Below are positions 25,315 through 32,663 of a stretch of DNA of 64,000 bases, in pieces. The notes beneath the pieces were generated by a model, which saw nothing but the letters and a program-made list of their open reading frames with translations, made no database searches and had not been told where the DNA came from. Each line of letters opens with the position of its first letter. Position 1 is the first letter of the stretch. Both the position numbers and the translations under genes were made by a program. Source of the DNA: Piscibacillus sp052246295 (GTDB lineage Bacteria; Bacillota; Bacilli; Bacillales; Alkalibacillaceae); the NCBI GenBank assembly GCA_052246295.1, contig JBQQCO010000002.1; one strand, 5' to 3'.

Positions 25315-25956
25315 ATGAATGACTCAAATAAAAATTACATTCGAAATTTATATGCTAAATTTGAAAAAGAAACTTTTATTAAGGAGATGGAGCTTTATGC
25401 AGCTGAACACCGAGTTCCTATTATAGAAACAGATGGTGTTGAACTGTTAAAACAACTTGTAAGGTTGCATAGACCTAAACATATTTTAGAAATAGGAACT
25501 GCAATTGGATATTCAACAATTCAAATGGCCTTAGCAAATAAGCAAACACATATCACTTCTGTAGAGCTAGATGAAACAAGATATTTGGAAGCAAATCAAA
25601 ATGTGAATAAAGCAAATTTGTCTGATCGGATTCAATTAATCTTAGATGATGCTAACGAATATTTAAATAATATTAAAGAAAATGAGTTTGATTTTGTTTT
25701 CATTGATGCTGCAAAAGGACAGTATATAAACTATGTCAAAAAAATATCACCATTTCTAAGATCTGGTTCACTTTTAGTTATTGACAATGTCTTATTTAAG
25801 GGTTATGTTTCTAAAGAAGTACAAGACGATCGAAAACGCTTGGTGAAACTTGGAGAAAAAATCGATCGTTTTAATCATTGGTTAATCGAACATCCTGAGT
25901 ATGATACAACAATTATGGAAACTGGGGATGGAGTAGCAATTGCATTAAAGAGGTGA
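25315..25956 (+). CDS. trmR: Class I O-methyltransferase, TrmR (YrrM) type, tRNA 5-hydroxyuridine methyltransferase
   Basis: In B. subtilis TrmR methylates 5-hydroxyuridine-34 of tRNA to mo5U; assignment is by similarity and neighbourhood. 213 residues. SAM-binding motif I is ILEIGTAIGYSTIQMA, followed by the acidic ribose-binding residue in TSVELDETR and FDFVFIDAAKGQY (metal/cofactor site of the O-methyltransferase-3 fold). ATG 25315 is preceded by GAGGGT, a weak site; the longer frame runs through the mltG terminator and was rejected. udk overlaps or adjoins its end. The U32 peptidase-like trhP genes (yrrN, yrrO) that usually sit between trmR and udk are absent. Confidence 0.85.
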   Translation: MNDSNKNYIRNLYAKFEKETFIKEMELYAAEHRVPIIETDGVELLKQLVRLHRPKHILEIGTAIGYSTIQMALANKQTHITSVELDETRYLEANQNVNKANLSDRIQLILDDANEYLNNIKENEFDFVFIDAAKGQYINYVKKISPFLRSGSLLVIDNVLFKGYVSKEVQDDRKRLVKLGEKIDRFNHWLIEHPEYDTTIMETGDGVAIALKR

Positions 25957-25964
25957 CAGACATC

Positions 25965-26594
25965 GTGGGTAAGGATAATCCAATTATAATTGGTGTTGCT
26001 GGAGGTTCTGGTTCTGGAAAGACCACCGTAACACGTGCTATTTGTGATCATTTTAAAAATACATCTGTTCTTATGATGGAACAAGATTTCTATTATAAGG
26101 ATCAATCGCATATGCCTTATGAAGAGCGTTTAAATACTAACTATGATCATCCACTAGCTTTTGACAATCAATTACTAGTTGATCATTTAAATAAATTAAA
26201 GAACTGGGAATCAATTGAAAAGCCAGTATATAATTATGAAATGCATACGCGTTCTGATGAGACCATTACGGTAGAGCCAAAAGATGTTATAATTTTAGAA
26301 GGAATTTTAGTGCTTGAAGACGAAGACTTACGTAATATGATGGATATTAAGGTTTTTGTTGATACGGATGCTGATATTCGTATTATTAGACGACTGTTGA
26401 GAGATATTAATGAGCGAGGAAGAACACTTGAATCGGTCATTAATCAATATATTAATGTTGTCCGCCCTATGCATTTACAGTTTGTTGAACCGGCAAAGCG
26501 ATATGCCGATGTCATTATTCCTGAAGGTGGACAAAATCATGTCGCAATTGACCTATTAACAACCAAGATTGAAAGTATTATAAGCAAACAATAA
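25965..26594 (+). CDS. udk: Uridine kinase
   Basis: Phosphorylates uridine and cytidine in pyrimidine salvage. About 209 residues. Walker A is GVAGGSGSGKTTVTR at the N-terminus; the family blocks MPYEERLNTNYDHPLAFD, ILEGILVLED and RDINERGRTLESVI are intact. GTG 25965 is the preferred start: AGAGGTGA lies eight bases before it, and the resulting MGKDNPIIIGVAG matches the family N-terminus. The upstream GTG at 25953 is inside that ribosome site. It sits directly after trmR. Confidence 0.95.
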   Translation: MGKDNPIIIGVAGGSGSGKTTVTRAICDHFKNTSVLMMEQDFYYKDQSHMPYEERLNTNYDHPLAFDNQLLVDHLNKLKNWESIEKPVYNYEMHTRSDETITVEPKDVIILEGILVLEDEDLRNMMDIKVFVDTDADIRIIRRLLRDINERGRTLESVINQYINVVRPMHLQFVEPAKRYADVIIPEGGQNHVAIDLLTTKIESIISKQ

Positions 26595-26663
26595 ACATAG
26601 GTATAGACAAAATTTAAATCCTATTAAATCGAATTTGTAACTATTCAAAGGAGTGTAAGAATT

Positions 26664-27140
26664 ATGGCAGAAGAAAAAAGCTTCTATATGACAGAAGAAG
26701 GACTTGAAAAATTAGAACAAGAATTAAATCAGTTAAAAACTGAACGTCGCCCTGAAGTGGTTGAGCGTATTAAAGTTGCTCGTAGCTTCGGTGACTTATC
26801 TGAGAACTCTGAGTATGATGCAGCAAAAGATGAGCAGGCGTTTGTTGAATCTAGAATTGCACAGGTTGAGAATATGATTCGCAATGCTGTGATTATTGAA
26901 AATGATGAAGAATCAAGTGATATTGTACAACTAGGTAAGAAAGTTAAATTTATCGAATTGCCAGATGGTGAAGAAGAAGAGTATCAAATTGTTGGTAGTG
27001 CTGAAGCTGATCCATTTGAAGGTCGTATTTCTAATGATTCACCTATGGCACAAAGCTTATTAGGTAAAAAGATAGGCGATCAGGTTACGGTTCAAACGCC
27101 TGGTGGCGAAATTGATGTTAAAATTGTAGAAGTATCTTAA
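26664..27140 (+). CDS. greA: Transcription elongation factor GreA
   Basis: Rescues backtracked RNA polymerase by stimulating transcript cleavage. 158 residues, the standard length. The N-terminal coiled coil (GLEKLEQELNQLKTERRPEV) carries the acidic tip in SYGD-like region RSFGDLSENSEYDAAKDEQ. The C-terminal FKBP-like domain ends SLLGKKIGDQVTVQTPGG. AAAGGAGTG precedes ATG 26664. It lies downstream of udk, as in B. subtilis. Confidence 0.97.
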   Translation: MAEEKSFYMTEEGLEKLEQELNQLKTERRPEVVERIKVARSFGDLSENSEYDAAKDEQAFVESRIAQVENMIRNAVIIENDEESSDIVQLGKKVKFIELPDGEEEEYQIVGSAEADPFEGRISNDSPMAQSLLGKKIGDQVTVQTPGGEIDVKIVEVS

Positions 27141-27154
27141 GGTATTGTCATCTA

Positions 27155-27183
27155 TGTCCTGCACAATGATTGTGTAGGACATA
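27155..27183 (+). terminator. Hairpin after greA, possible terminator
   Basis: ATGTCCTGCACAA and TTGTGTAGGACAT pair with a 3-base loop. The downstream tail (ACTATTATTT) is only weakly T-rich. Confidence 0.5.
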
Positions 27184-27215
27184 CTATTATTTCGCACAAA
27201 AAGGGGGAGAGTATC

Positions 27216-27896
27216 ATGTCCTATGATCATTATGAATCTAGATCAGATCGTTTTGAAAAGCGTAGAAAAAATACAAAGTTGACGAATACACTAATTGTTA
27301 TAGCCGTGTTGTTATCTGCATTTTTATTTGGAATGTTTGTGTTTGGTGGTGGAGATGACGAAGAAGAACAAGTGCAAAATGAGGAAACAAATGATTCAGG
27401 CTTAGGAGAAAAAAACACTGAAGAACAAGAAAATGAAGAAAATGAAGAAACAAATGATGAGGAAAGCGCTGAAGACCAGGAATCCTCTGAAGATGAAACT
27501 GAATCAGAAGAAAATAGTGAAGATGAAATAGAAGAAGAAAGAACTGCTGGTGATGGAGAAGAGGTTAAAGAAGTTATTAATGGCAATTGGGAGCCTTATC
27601 CAACAGAGCAGGAAGAACCACATAGTATTAATTTAAGTCAAGGATCTCAAGATCGAATTGAGATGGAACAAGCAATTGCTCAAGCTGTTCAATCTTCAAC
27701 AGATAACCTTACTTATTGGTGGTTAGAAAGCGGCGGTATTCCAGATCAGGTCGTTGGATATGTTGAAGATAAAACAAATGGCGAGTATTACCGTGTTCCA
27801 TTAAAGTGGATCGAAAATGAAGGATGGCAACCTCAGAAGGTAGAAGTTCTTTATGAAAATTTAGGTAAACAAAAGCTAAATGAAGCAAACAACTAG
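27216..27896 (+). CDS. YrrS family (DUF1510) membrane-anchored acidic protein
   Basis: 226 residues in three parts. A short basic cytoplasmic N-terminus is followed by one membrane segment (about 24-44, LIVIAVLLSAFLFGMFVF). A remarkable linker of mostly Glu, Asp, Asn and Ser spans about 45-120. A conserved C-terminal DUF1510 domain has NGNWEPYPTEQ and TYWWLESGGIPDQVVGYV. The C-terminus should face outside the cell. YrrS in B. subtilis lies upstream of mtnN-type genes; the function is unknown. The acidic linker is longer than a structural need suggests and fits a salt-adapted surface protein. Confidence 0.88.
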   Translation: MSYDHYESRSDRFEKRRKNTKLTNTLIVIAVLLSAFLFGMFVFGGGDDEEEQVQNEETNDSGLGEKNTEEQENEENEETNDEESAEDQESSEDETESEENSEDEIEEERTAGDGEEVKEVINGNWEPYPTEQEEPHSINLSQGSQDRIEMEQAIAQAVQSSTDNLTYWWLESGGIPDQVVGYVEDKTNGEYYRVPLKWIENEGWQPQKVEVLYENLGKQKLNEANN

Positions 27897-27917
27897 ATAT
27901 AAGCGAGGGTATATAGC

Positions 27918-28613
27918 ATGAAATATGGAATTATTGGAGCCATGGAACAAGAATTAGATTGGCTGAAATCTGAGATGTCAATTGAACAAGAACTTGTTGT
28001 GGCTAATTGTAAATTTTACGAAGGAACATTAGCAGGACAAGAGGTGGTTCTTTTACAATCAGGTATTGGTAAAGTGAATGCTGCATTGTCTACAACAATC
28101 TTACATGAACGTTTTAAGCCTGATTATGTCATTAATACTGGTTCTGCAGGTGGTACAGACCCAGAATTAAATGTAGGCGACGTTGTGATTGGGACTGAAA
28201 TTATACACCATGATGCGGATGCGACAGCGTTTGGTTATGAGTATGGTCAAATTCCTCAAATGCCAGAACACTACCCATCAGATCAAACATTAGTAAAATA
28301 TGCTCAAGCTGCGACTAAACAAGTAGATCCTGACATTAATGTTATGAATGGTTTAATTGGAACAGGCGATTCTTTCATGTCTGATGCAAAAAGAGTTCAA
28401 GAAGTAGTCGATAAATTAAAAGAGGTAAAAGCATTGGAAATGGAAGCAGCGGCAATCGCCCAAGTTTGCTATCAATATGACACGCCTTTCATCATCATTA
28501 GATCTATATCTGATGTTGCTGGAAAAGATTCTGATTTATCTTTTGATCAGTTTTTATCTAAGGCAGCAAGAAATAGTGCTGAGATGATTGTACAGATTCT
28601 AAAACAAGTCTAG
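27918..28613 (+). CDS. mtnN: 5'-methylthioadenosine/S-adenosylhomocysteine nucleosidase
   Basis: Hydrolyses MTA and SAH to adenine plus a thioribose, recycling by-products of SAM use. About 231 residues. N-terminal MKYGIIGAMEQELDWL, the GTGDSFMSD stretch, the catalytic region MEAAAIAQVCYQYDTPF and RSISDVAGKDSD are all intact. GAGGG lies upstream of ATG 27918. In B. subtilis the homologue is flanked by yrrT and the mccAB genes; none of these is here, and the next gene is on the other strand. Confidence 0.96.
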   Translation: MKYGIIGAMEQELDWLKSEMSIEQELVVANCKFYEGTLAGQEVVLLQSGIGKVNAALSTTILHERFKPDYVINTGSAGGTDPELNVGDVVIGTEIIHHDADATAFGYEYGQIPQMPEHYPSDQTLVKYAQAATKQVDPDINVMNGLIGTGDSFMSDAKRVQEVVDKLKEVKALEMEAAAIAQVCYQYDTPFIIIRSISDVAGKDSDLSFDQFLSKAARNSAEMIVQILKQV

Positions 28614-28621
28614 AAAAATAG

Positions 28622-28660
28622 AGCAACTTATACTACAAAGAGTATAAGTTGCTTTTATTT
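28622..28660 (+). terminator. Terminator after mtnN, also usable from the minus strand
   Basis: AGCAACTTATACT and AGTATAAGTTGCT form a perfect 13-bp stem followed by TTTATTT on the plus strand. On the minus strand it also follows the stop of the small ORF at 28655-28801. Confidence 0.85.
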
Positions 28661-28801
28661 ATAATATAGATAGTATCCACCTAAAATGAGTAATAGTAGT
28701 AATGAGACAATAAGTAGACTATTAGCGAAACTGTTACTGTTCGGATATATAGGGTAGGGAGGATAATTAGGAGGACCATAATTATAGTGATGATTATACA
28801 T
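28655..28801 (-). CDS. Small Tyr/Pro/Asn-rich single-pass membrane protein, function unknown
   Basis: A 48-residue ORF. The N-terminal half is rich in Tyr, Pro, Asn and His (MYNHHYNYGPPNYPPYPIYP). The second half is one hydrophobic helix (about 29-41) ending GGYYLYYK. GGAGTGAG stands six bases before the ATG. Upstream on the minus strand, CATATATTA (28838-28846) resembles the -10 box of mother-cell sigma factors E/K, 30 bases ahead of the start. The composition recalls small spore-coat or YjcZ-like proteins, but I cannot name the family. It lies next to sigK in the same direction. Confidence 0.6.
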   Translation of the reverse strand: MYNHHYNYGPPNYPPYPIYPNSNSFANSLLIVSLLLLLILGGYYLYYK

Positions 28802-28837
28802 ATAGGCTCACTCCAGTCTTCGTATCGATTTATATTA

Positions 28838-28846
28838 TAATATATG
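28838..28846 (-). promoter_or_regulatory. Possible sigma-E/K -10 element of the small Tyr-rich ORF
   Basis: CATATATTA fits CATANNNTA (sigma-K) and nearly fits the sigma-E -10. No convincing -35 was found. Confidence 0.3.
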
Positions 28847-28888
28847 CGAATGTCTTTAATTTGGATAGATGATTGCCTAAATGTTTAT

Positions 28889-29605
28889 TTAATCTTGTTG
28901 TTCCTTCTTTTGCTCATCACGATAAAAGGCATGGAACATTTTCATTAAGGCTCTTTTTTCAATTCTAGAGACATAGCTTCTAGATATTTTTAATTCTTTT
29001 GCAATTTCCCTTTGGGTTAATTCATCCAAGTCATTTAACCCGTATCGTTTTACAATGACTTCTTTTTCACGTTCATCTAATAAATTAATGTATTTAAATA
29101 CTTTTGCAATTTCCATAGAGGTTTGAATTTTTTCAACTAAATCAGGCTGGTCAGATTTTAAAATATCGATTAGACTAATCTCATTTCCTTCTTTATCTTG
29201 CCCAATAGGATCGTGCAACGACATATCTTTATTAGACTTTTTAGACGTTCTTAAGTACATAAGAATTTCGTTATCAATACATCTAGCGACATAGGTAGCT
29301 AACTTAGTACCTCGATTACTCGAAAAACTCTCAACACCTTTAATCAAACCGATAGTCCCAATAGAAATTAAATCTTCTTGGTCCTCTTTATTATTTTCGT
29401 ATTTTTTTGCTATGTGGGCCACCAGACGTAGGTTATGTTCAATTAACTTATTTCGTGCCTCAACATCCCCTTGTTCCCACCTCTTGAGGTATTCTTCTTC
29501 TTCATCTCGACTTAATGGCTGTGGGAAAGCGTTACCTTTAACATAGGAAGCAAAGAAGTAAAGATTCTCAAAAAATATGGTAAAAATTTTCAATAATGTA
29601 TACAT
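28889..29605 (-). CDS. sigK: RNA polymerase sporulation sigma factor sigma-K (pro-form), uninterrupted
   Basis: Late mother-cell sigma factor for coat and maturation genes. 238 residues. It begins with a hydrophobic pro-sequence (about residues 1-20, MYTLLKIFTIFFENLYFFAS), removed in B. subtilis by SpoIVFB. Region 2 follows (NLRLVAHIAKKYEN, EDLISIGTIGLIKGVESF) and region 4 with RSYVSRIEKRALMKMF. The gene is one continuous frame: there is no skin-type element splitting it. The ribosome site before ATG 29605 (GTGGGGTTGGTG) is moderate. It is transcribed in the same direction as the mrp operon upstream of it. Confidence 0.95.
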   Translation of the reverse strand: MYTLLKIFTIFFENLYFFASYVKGNAFPQPLSRDEEEEYLKRWEQGDVEARNKLIEHNLRLVAHIAKKYENNKEDQEDLISIGTIGLIKGVESFSSNRGTKLATYVARCIDNEILMYLRTSKKSNKDMSLHDPIGQDKEGNEISLIDILKSDQPDLVEKIQTSMEIAKVFKYINLLDEREKEVIVKRYGLNDLDELTQREIAKELKISRSYVSRIEKRALMKMFHAFYRDEQKKEQQD

Positions 29606-29650
29606 CGCACCAACCCCACATTTAAAATTATAGGTAATCGCCTATAGTAA

Positions 29651-29658
29651 AATGTATG
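29651..29658 (-). promoter_or_regulatory. Possible sigma-E -10 box for sigK
   Basis: Minus-strand CATACATT matches the sigma-E -10 consensus well and is 45 bases before the sigK start. The -35 region is not convincing. Confidence 0.4.
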
Positions 29659-29726
29659 TTGATTTAATGGATTAGTGCCTGTACATACAGAAAAAGTCGA
29701 CTTGAAATCTCAAGCCGACTTTTGTA

Positions 29727-30080
29727 TTAATTCGTATGTTTTTCTCTGTCTCTTTCTAAGTCATCACGTACACTATGTTCCCAAAGTTTAACCCCAGTAC
29801 TATGCGCTGCTCTTGAAATCATATGACCACTTACTGGTGCCGTAATGAGAATGAAAATAATACCGAGAATAAGTTTCCCGCTAATAATCCCACTTTCAAA
29901 ATATAAGAAGAAAAAGGCACCTAATAACACACATGCCACTCCAAGAGTTGCAGCTTTCGTGACAGCGTGTAAGCGGGTATATATATCAGGAAATCGGATG
30001 ACACCAATAGAACCTGAAATAACAAAAAAGGTGCCAAACAATAAGAATAGACTAATGATTATTTCGATCAATGACAACAC
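29727..30080 (-). CDS. mrpG: Mrp antiporter subunit G
   Basis: Smallest accessory subunit of the Mrp Na+/H+ antiporter. 117 residues with three hydrophobic segments. It contains the family block SGSIGVIRFPDIYTRLHAVTKAATLG and a C-terminal APVSGHMISRAAHSTGV. GTG 30080 overlaps the end of mrpF; TTG at 30077 or 30071 is also possible, since the AAAAGGG ribosome site touches the GTG. Last gene of the mrp operon. Confidence 0.92.
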   Translation of the reverse strand: MLSLIEIIISLFLLFGTFFVISGSIGVIRFPDIYTRLHAVTKAATLGVACVLLGAFFFLYFESGIISGKLILGIIFILITAPVSGHMISRAAHSTGVKLWEHSVRDDLERDREKHTN

Positions 30081-30357
30081 CCTTTTCTATAAATTTGGCT
30101 ATTGCAATCGTGCCGATATAAAGTAATATTCCTACAAGTAAAACCACGTCATTTAACTTGTCAGTTGCTAATTGTATTGCAACAAGCCCTGTTATGGCCA
30201 TCATATTTACACCAATCGTATCGATAGCCACTGCGCGGTCTGCATTAGAAGGGCCGATAATCGCTCTTACAAGAAGTAAGAAGACAGATATTGTTAGCAC
30301 AATAAAACAAATGACTAATACGATACTTAACATCTGATTTCCAAATTCATTGAGCAT
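30052..30357 (-). CDS. mrpF: Mrp antiporter subunit F
   Basis: 101-residue membrane subunit with three helices and the family signature RAIIGPSNADRAVAIDTIGVN. The start ATG overlaps the mrpE stop (TAATG), and the gene overlaps mrpG at its other end: tight translational coupling as in other Mrp operons. Confidence 0.94.
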   Translation of the reverse strand: MLNEFGNQMLSIVLVICFIVLTISVFLLLVRAIIGPSNADRAVAIDTIGVNMMAITGLVAIQLATDKLNDVVLLVGILLYIGTIAIAKFIEKGVVIDRNNH

Positions 30358-30833
30358 TATCGAGTCACCTCCATAATCGCACGTTCAAATGTGTTTTTAA
30401 TATCATTGATTTCTTCCTCAACATCTGGCATATCCATAGCATGAATATAAATTGTTGTATAATCATCAGACACTGCGACAGATAATGTTCCTGGTGTAAG
30501 TGAAATGAGATTTGCTAGTAATGTAATTTCCCAATTGCTTTTTAGGTCGGTCGGTAATGCGAAAATACCAGGTTCAACTTTTAATTTTGGCTTATACGCC
30601 AATTTAACAACGCTCCAAGTTGACAGTACTAGTTCTTTAATAAAGAGTAAGATTAAAGTTATAATTTTCCAAACACGTTCAAGGTAGTATGCGTCTGGTA
30701 CGAAACGTCTTAGGAAGAATAAGAGCGCCATACCTACTAAATACCCGGTGAAAAATGATTGGAAATCATAAGATTCCCAAAGAAACATCCATAGTGCAGC
30801 TATTAGGATGTTCAAAATTATTTGTAAAGCCAT
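30357..30833 (-). CDS. mrpE: Mrp antiporter subunit E
   Basis: 158-residue MnhE-type subunit. N-terminal membrane helices (NILIAALWMFLWESYDFQSFFTGYLVG) precede a cytoplasmic domain holding LISLTPGTLSVAVSDDYTTIYIHAMD, the family hallmark. It lies six bases after mrpD and overlaps mrpF by one base. Confidence 0.95.
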   Translation of the reverse strand: MALQIILNILIAALWMFLWESYDFQSFFTGYLVGMALLFFLRRFVPDAYYLERVWKIITLILLFIKELVLSTWSVVKLAYKPKLKVEPGIFALPTDLKSNWEITLLANLISLTPGTLSVAVSDDYTTIYIHAMDMPDVEEEINDIKNTFERAIMEVTR

Positions 30834-30839
30834 TTATGT

Positions 30840-32333
30840 TCACCCCTTTAATACGGCAGAGATATATTCGCTACGATCTAATAAATAGGTTGAGATAGTA
30901 TCGACATAAGGTAAAACAAATTCAGCACCAACACCTAAAAATATCGAGATAGCTAATAGAAACCCTGCTGGTATAGTTAATGCATGCACTTTTCGATTAT
31001 TATCAGTAATACCTTCCATTTTCTCGCCCCAGAATCCACGAATAAAGATTCTAATCATTGATAAAAGTATTAATAGACTTGAAAGTAATGCGACAATTGT
31101 TAATAAAAAGTGCTCTTGACTTAATGCGCCTCTTAACAATAATAACTTTCCGATAAAACCACTAAATGGTGGAACACCAGCCAATACAATCGTTCCTAGG
31201 AAAAATAACCAACCTAATACAGGGAAACGTTGTATGACGCCACTCATCTTAGATAAATCTTTCGTCCCCGCTGCTACAACCAAGGCACCGATTAATAGAA
31301 ATAATGCTGCTTTAACGACCATGTCATGCATAAGGTAGTAAATTGATCCAGCTAATCCATCTTCAGAATATAGTCCAATACCCATAAGGATGAACCCAAT
31401 TGCTGGGATTATGTTATAAGTAACGATTAACTTAACGTTATTCGTTGACAATGCACCAATTACACCAAACAACATCGTGAATATTGCTAACCAAATAAAA
31501 ATTTGTTGATGCGTCAAAGCTGTGTCATGAACAAAGATTAAAGTGTACACACGGAAAATCGAGTAGATACCGACTTTTGTTAGTAATGCTCCAAACAAGG
31601 CTGAGATGACCGGATTAGGTACTACATAAGAGTTAGGTAACCAATAATAAAGTGGGAAAACAGCTGCTTTAACCGCGAATACAAAGAATAACAGTACACC
31701 AATTCCGGTTAGAATGCCTTGTTGAGCTGCAGGTACTTGTTCAACTCGTTCAGCAATATGCGCCATGTTAACTGTTCCAACCAGGGCGTAGATAAATGCG
31801 ATCGTCGTTACAAACAACATAGAAGAAAATAAGTTTACCAGTACATACTTTAAAGATTCTCTTAGTTGTGCTTTGCCATTTCCTAAGATAATTAACCCAT
31901 ATGAAGCCATTAATAATACTTCAAAAAACACGAATAAGTTGAATAAGTCTCCAGTTAGGAATGCACCAGACACACCTGAAATTAGTAGAAAGTAAAATGT
32001 GTAAAAATAAAACTTTTCTTGTTGTTCCGAGAGTGAGTGCGGTGCATAAAATATCGCGGCTGTTGCGATGATATAAGTTGTTAAAACAAGGACAATAGAT
32101 AAGTAGTCAGCAACAATTGAAATTCCAAATGGAGCTGCCCATCCACCACCTTGCACAACAATGATCCCATCATTGAAGACTAGCCATGCTATGTATCCGA
32201 TAACAATAAGAAATACAACTGTTAAAGCTTGAGAGACTTTTCTTACAATATTCAGTTTTGAAGGGAAAAATGCAACAAGGGCACTTGCTAGTAATGGTAG
32301 TACGATTGGAAGTATAGCTAAGTTATTCATCAT
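30840..32333 (-). CDS. mrpD: Mrp antiporter subunit D
   Basis: 497-residue proton-pumping-like subunit homologous to respiratory complex I NuoN/M. About 14 membrane helices. The conserved lysine/histidine helices include AVKAAVFPLYYWLPNSYVVPNP and IYYLMHDMVVKAALFLLIGAL. ATG 32333 overlaps the mrpC stop (ATGATGA arrangement), with GAGG six bases upstream. The protein is required with MrpA for Na+ export in characterised systems. Confidence 0.96.
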   Translation of the reverse strand: MMNNLAILPIVLPLLASALVAFFPSKLNIVRKVSQALTVVFLIVIGYIAWLVFNDGIIVVQGGGWAAPFGISIVADYLSIVLVLTTYIIATAAIFYAPHSLSEQQEKFYFYTFYFLLISGVSGAFLTGDLFNLFVFFEVLLMASYGLIILGNGKAQLRESLKYVLVNLFSSMLFVTTIAFIYALVGTVNMAHIAERVEQVPAAQQGILTGIGVLLFFVFAVKAAVFPLYYWLPNSYVVPNPVISALFGALLTKVGIYSIFRVYTLIFVHDTALTHQQIFIWLAIFTMLFGVIGALSTNNVKLIVTYNIIPAIGFILMGIGLYSEDGLAGSIYYLMHDMVVKAALFLLIGALVVAAGTKDLSKMSGVIQRFPVLGWLFFLGTIVLAGVPPFSGFIGKLLLLRGALSQEHFLLTIVALLSSLLILLSMIRIFIRGFWGEKMEGITDNNRKVHALTIPAGFLLAISIFLGVGAEFVLPYVDTISTYLLDRSEYISAVLKG

Positions 32334-32662
32334 TCAGAACCTCGCAATTTCTCCATATTATCTGTGTGATTAAGTTTATAAGTTCTATAAGCCAGAACTA
32401 ATAAGAAACTTGTAACACCAAAACTAATAACTATGGAAGTTAGAATTAATGCCTGAGGAAGGGGGTCAGCATATTCCGTGACCCCATAAGTATCAACAGG
32501 CGGCGCACCACGTTTAAGCTTACCCATTGTTAAGATGAAAAGATGGGCACCGTGTGAAATTAACGCAGTACCTATAACGATTCTTAATAACTGTTTTTGT
32601 AATAAGTTATAAACTCCAGTTGTAAATAGCAGTGAAGCTAATATAATCATAATTATTTCCAT
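32330..32662 (-). CDS. mrpC: Mrp antiporter subunit C
   Basis: 110-residue NuoK-like subunit with three helices: LLFTTGVYNLLQKQLLRIVIGTALISHGAHLF, then PLPQALILTSIVISFG. It starts one base after the mrpA stop. In ordinary mrp operons mrpB would lie between mrpA and mrpC; here there is no room for it. Confidence 0.95.
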   Translation of the reverse strand: MEIIMIILASLLFTTGVYNLLQKQLLRIVIGTALISHGAHLFILTMGKLKRGAPPVDTYGVTEYADPLPQALILTSIVISFGVTSFLLVLAYRTYKLNHTDNMEKLRGSE

Positions 32663-32663
32663 A

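Noticed and set aside
27230..27586. Serine-rich open frame on the minus strand within yrrS
   Set aside because: It is the shadow of the Glu/Asp-rich coding repeat of yrrS and lacks a ribosome site.
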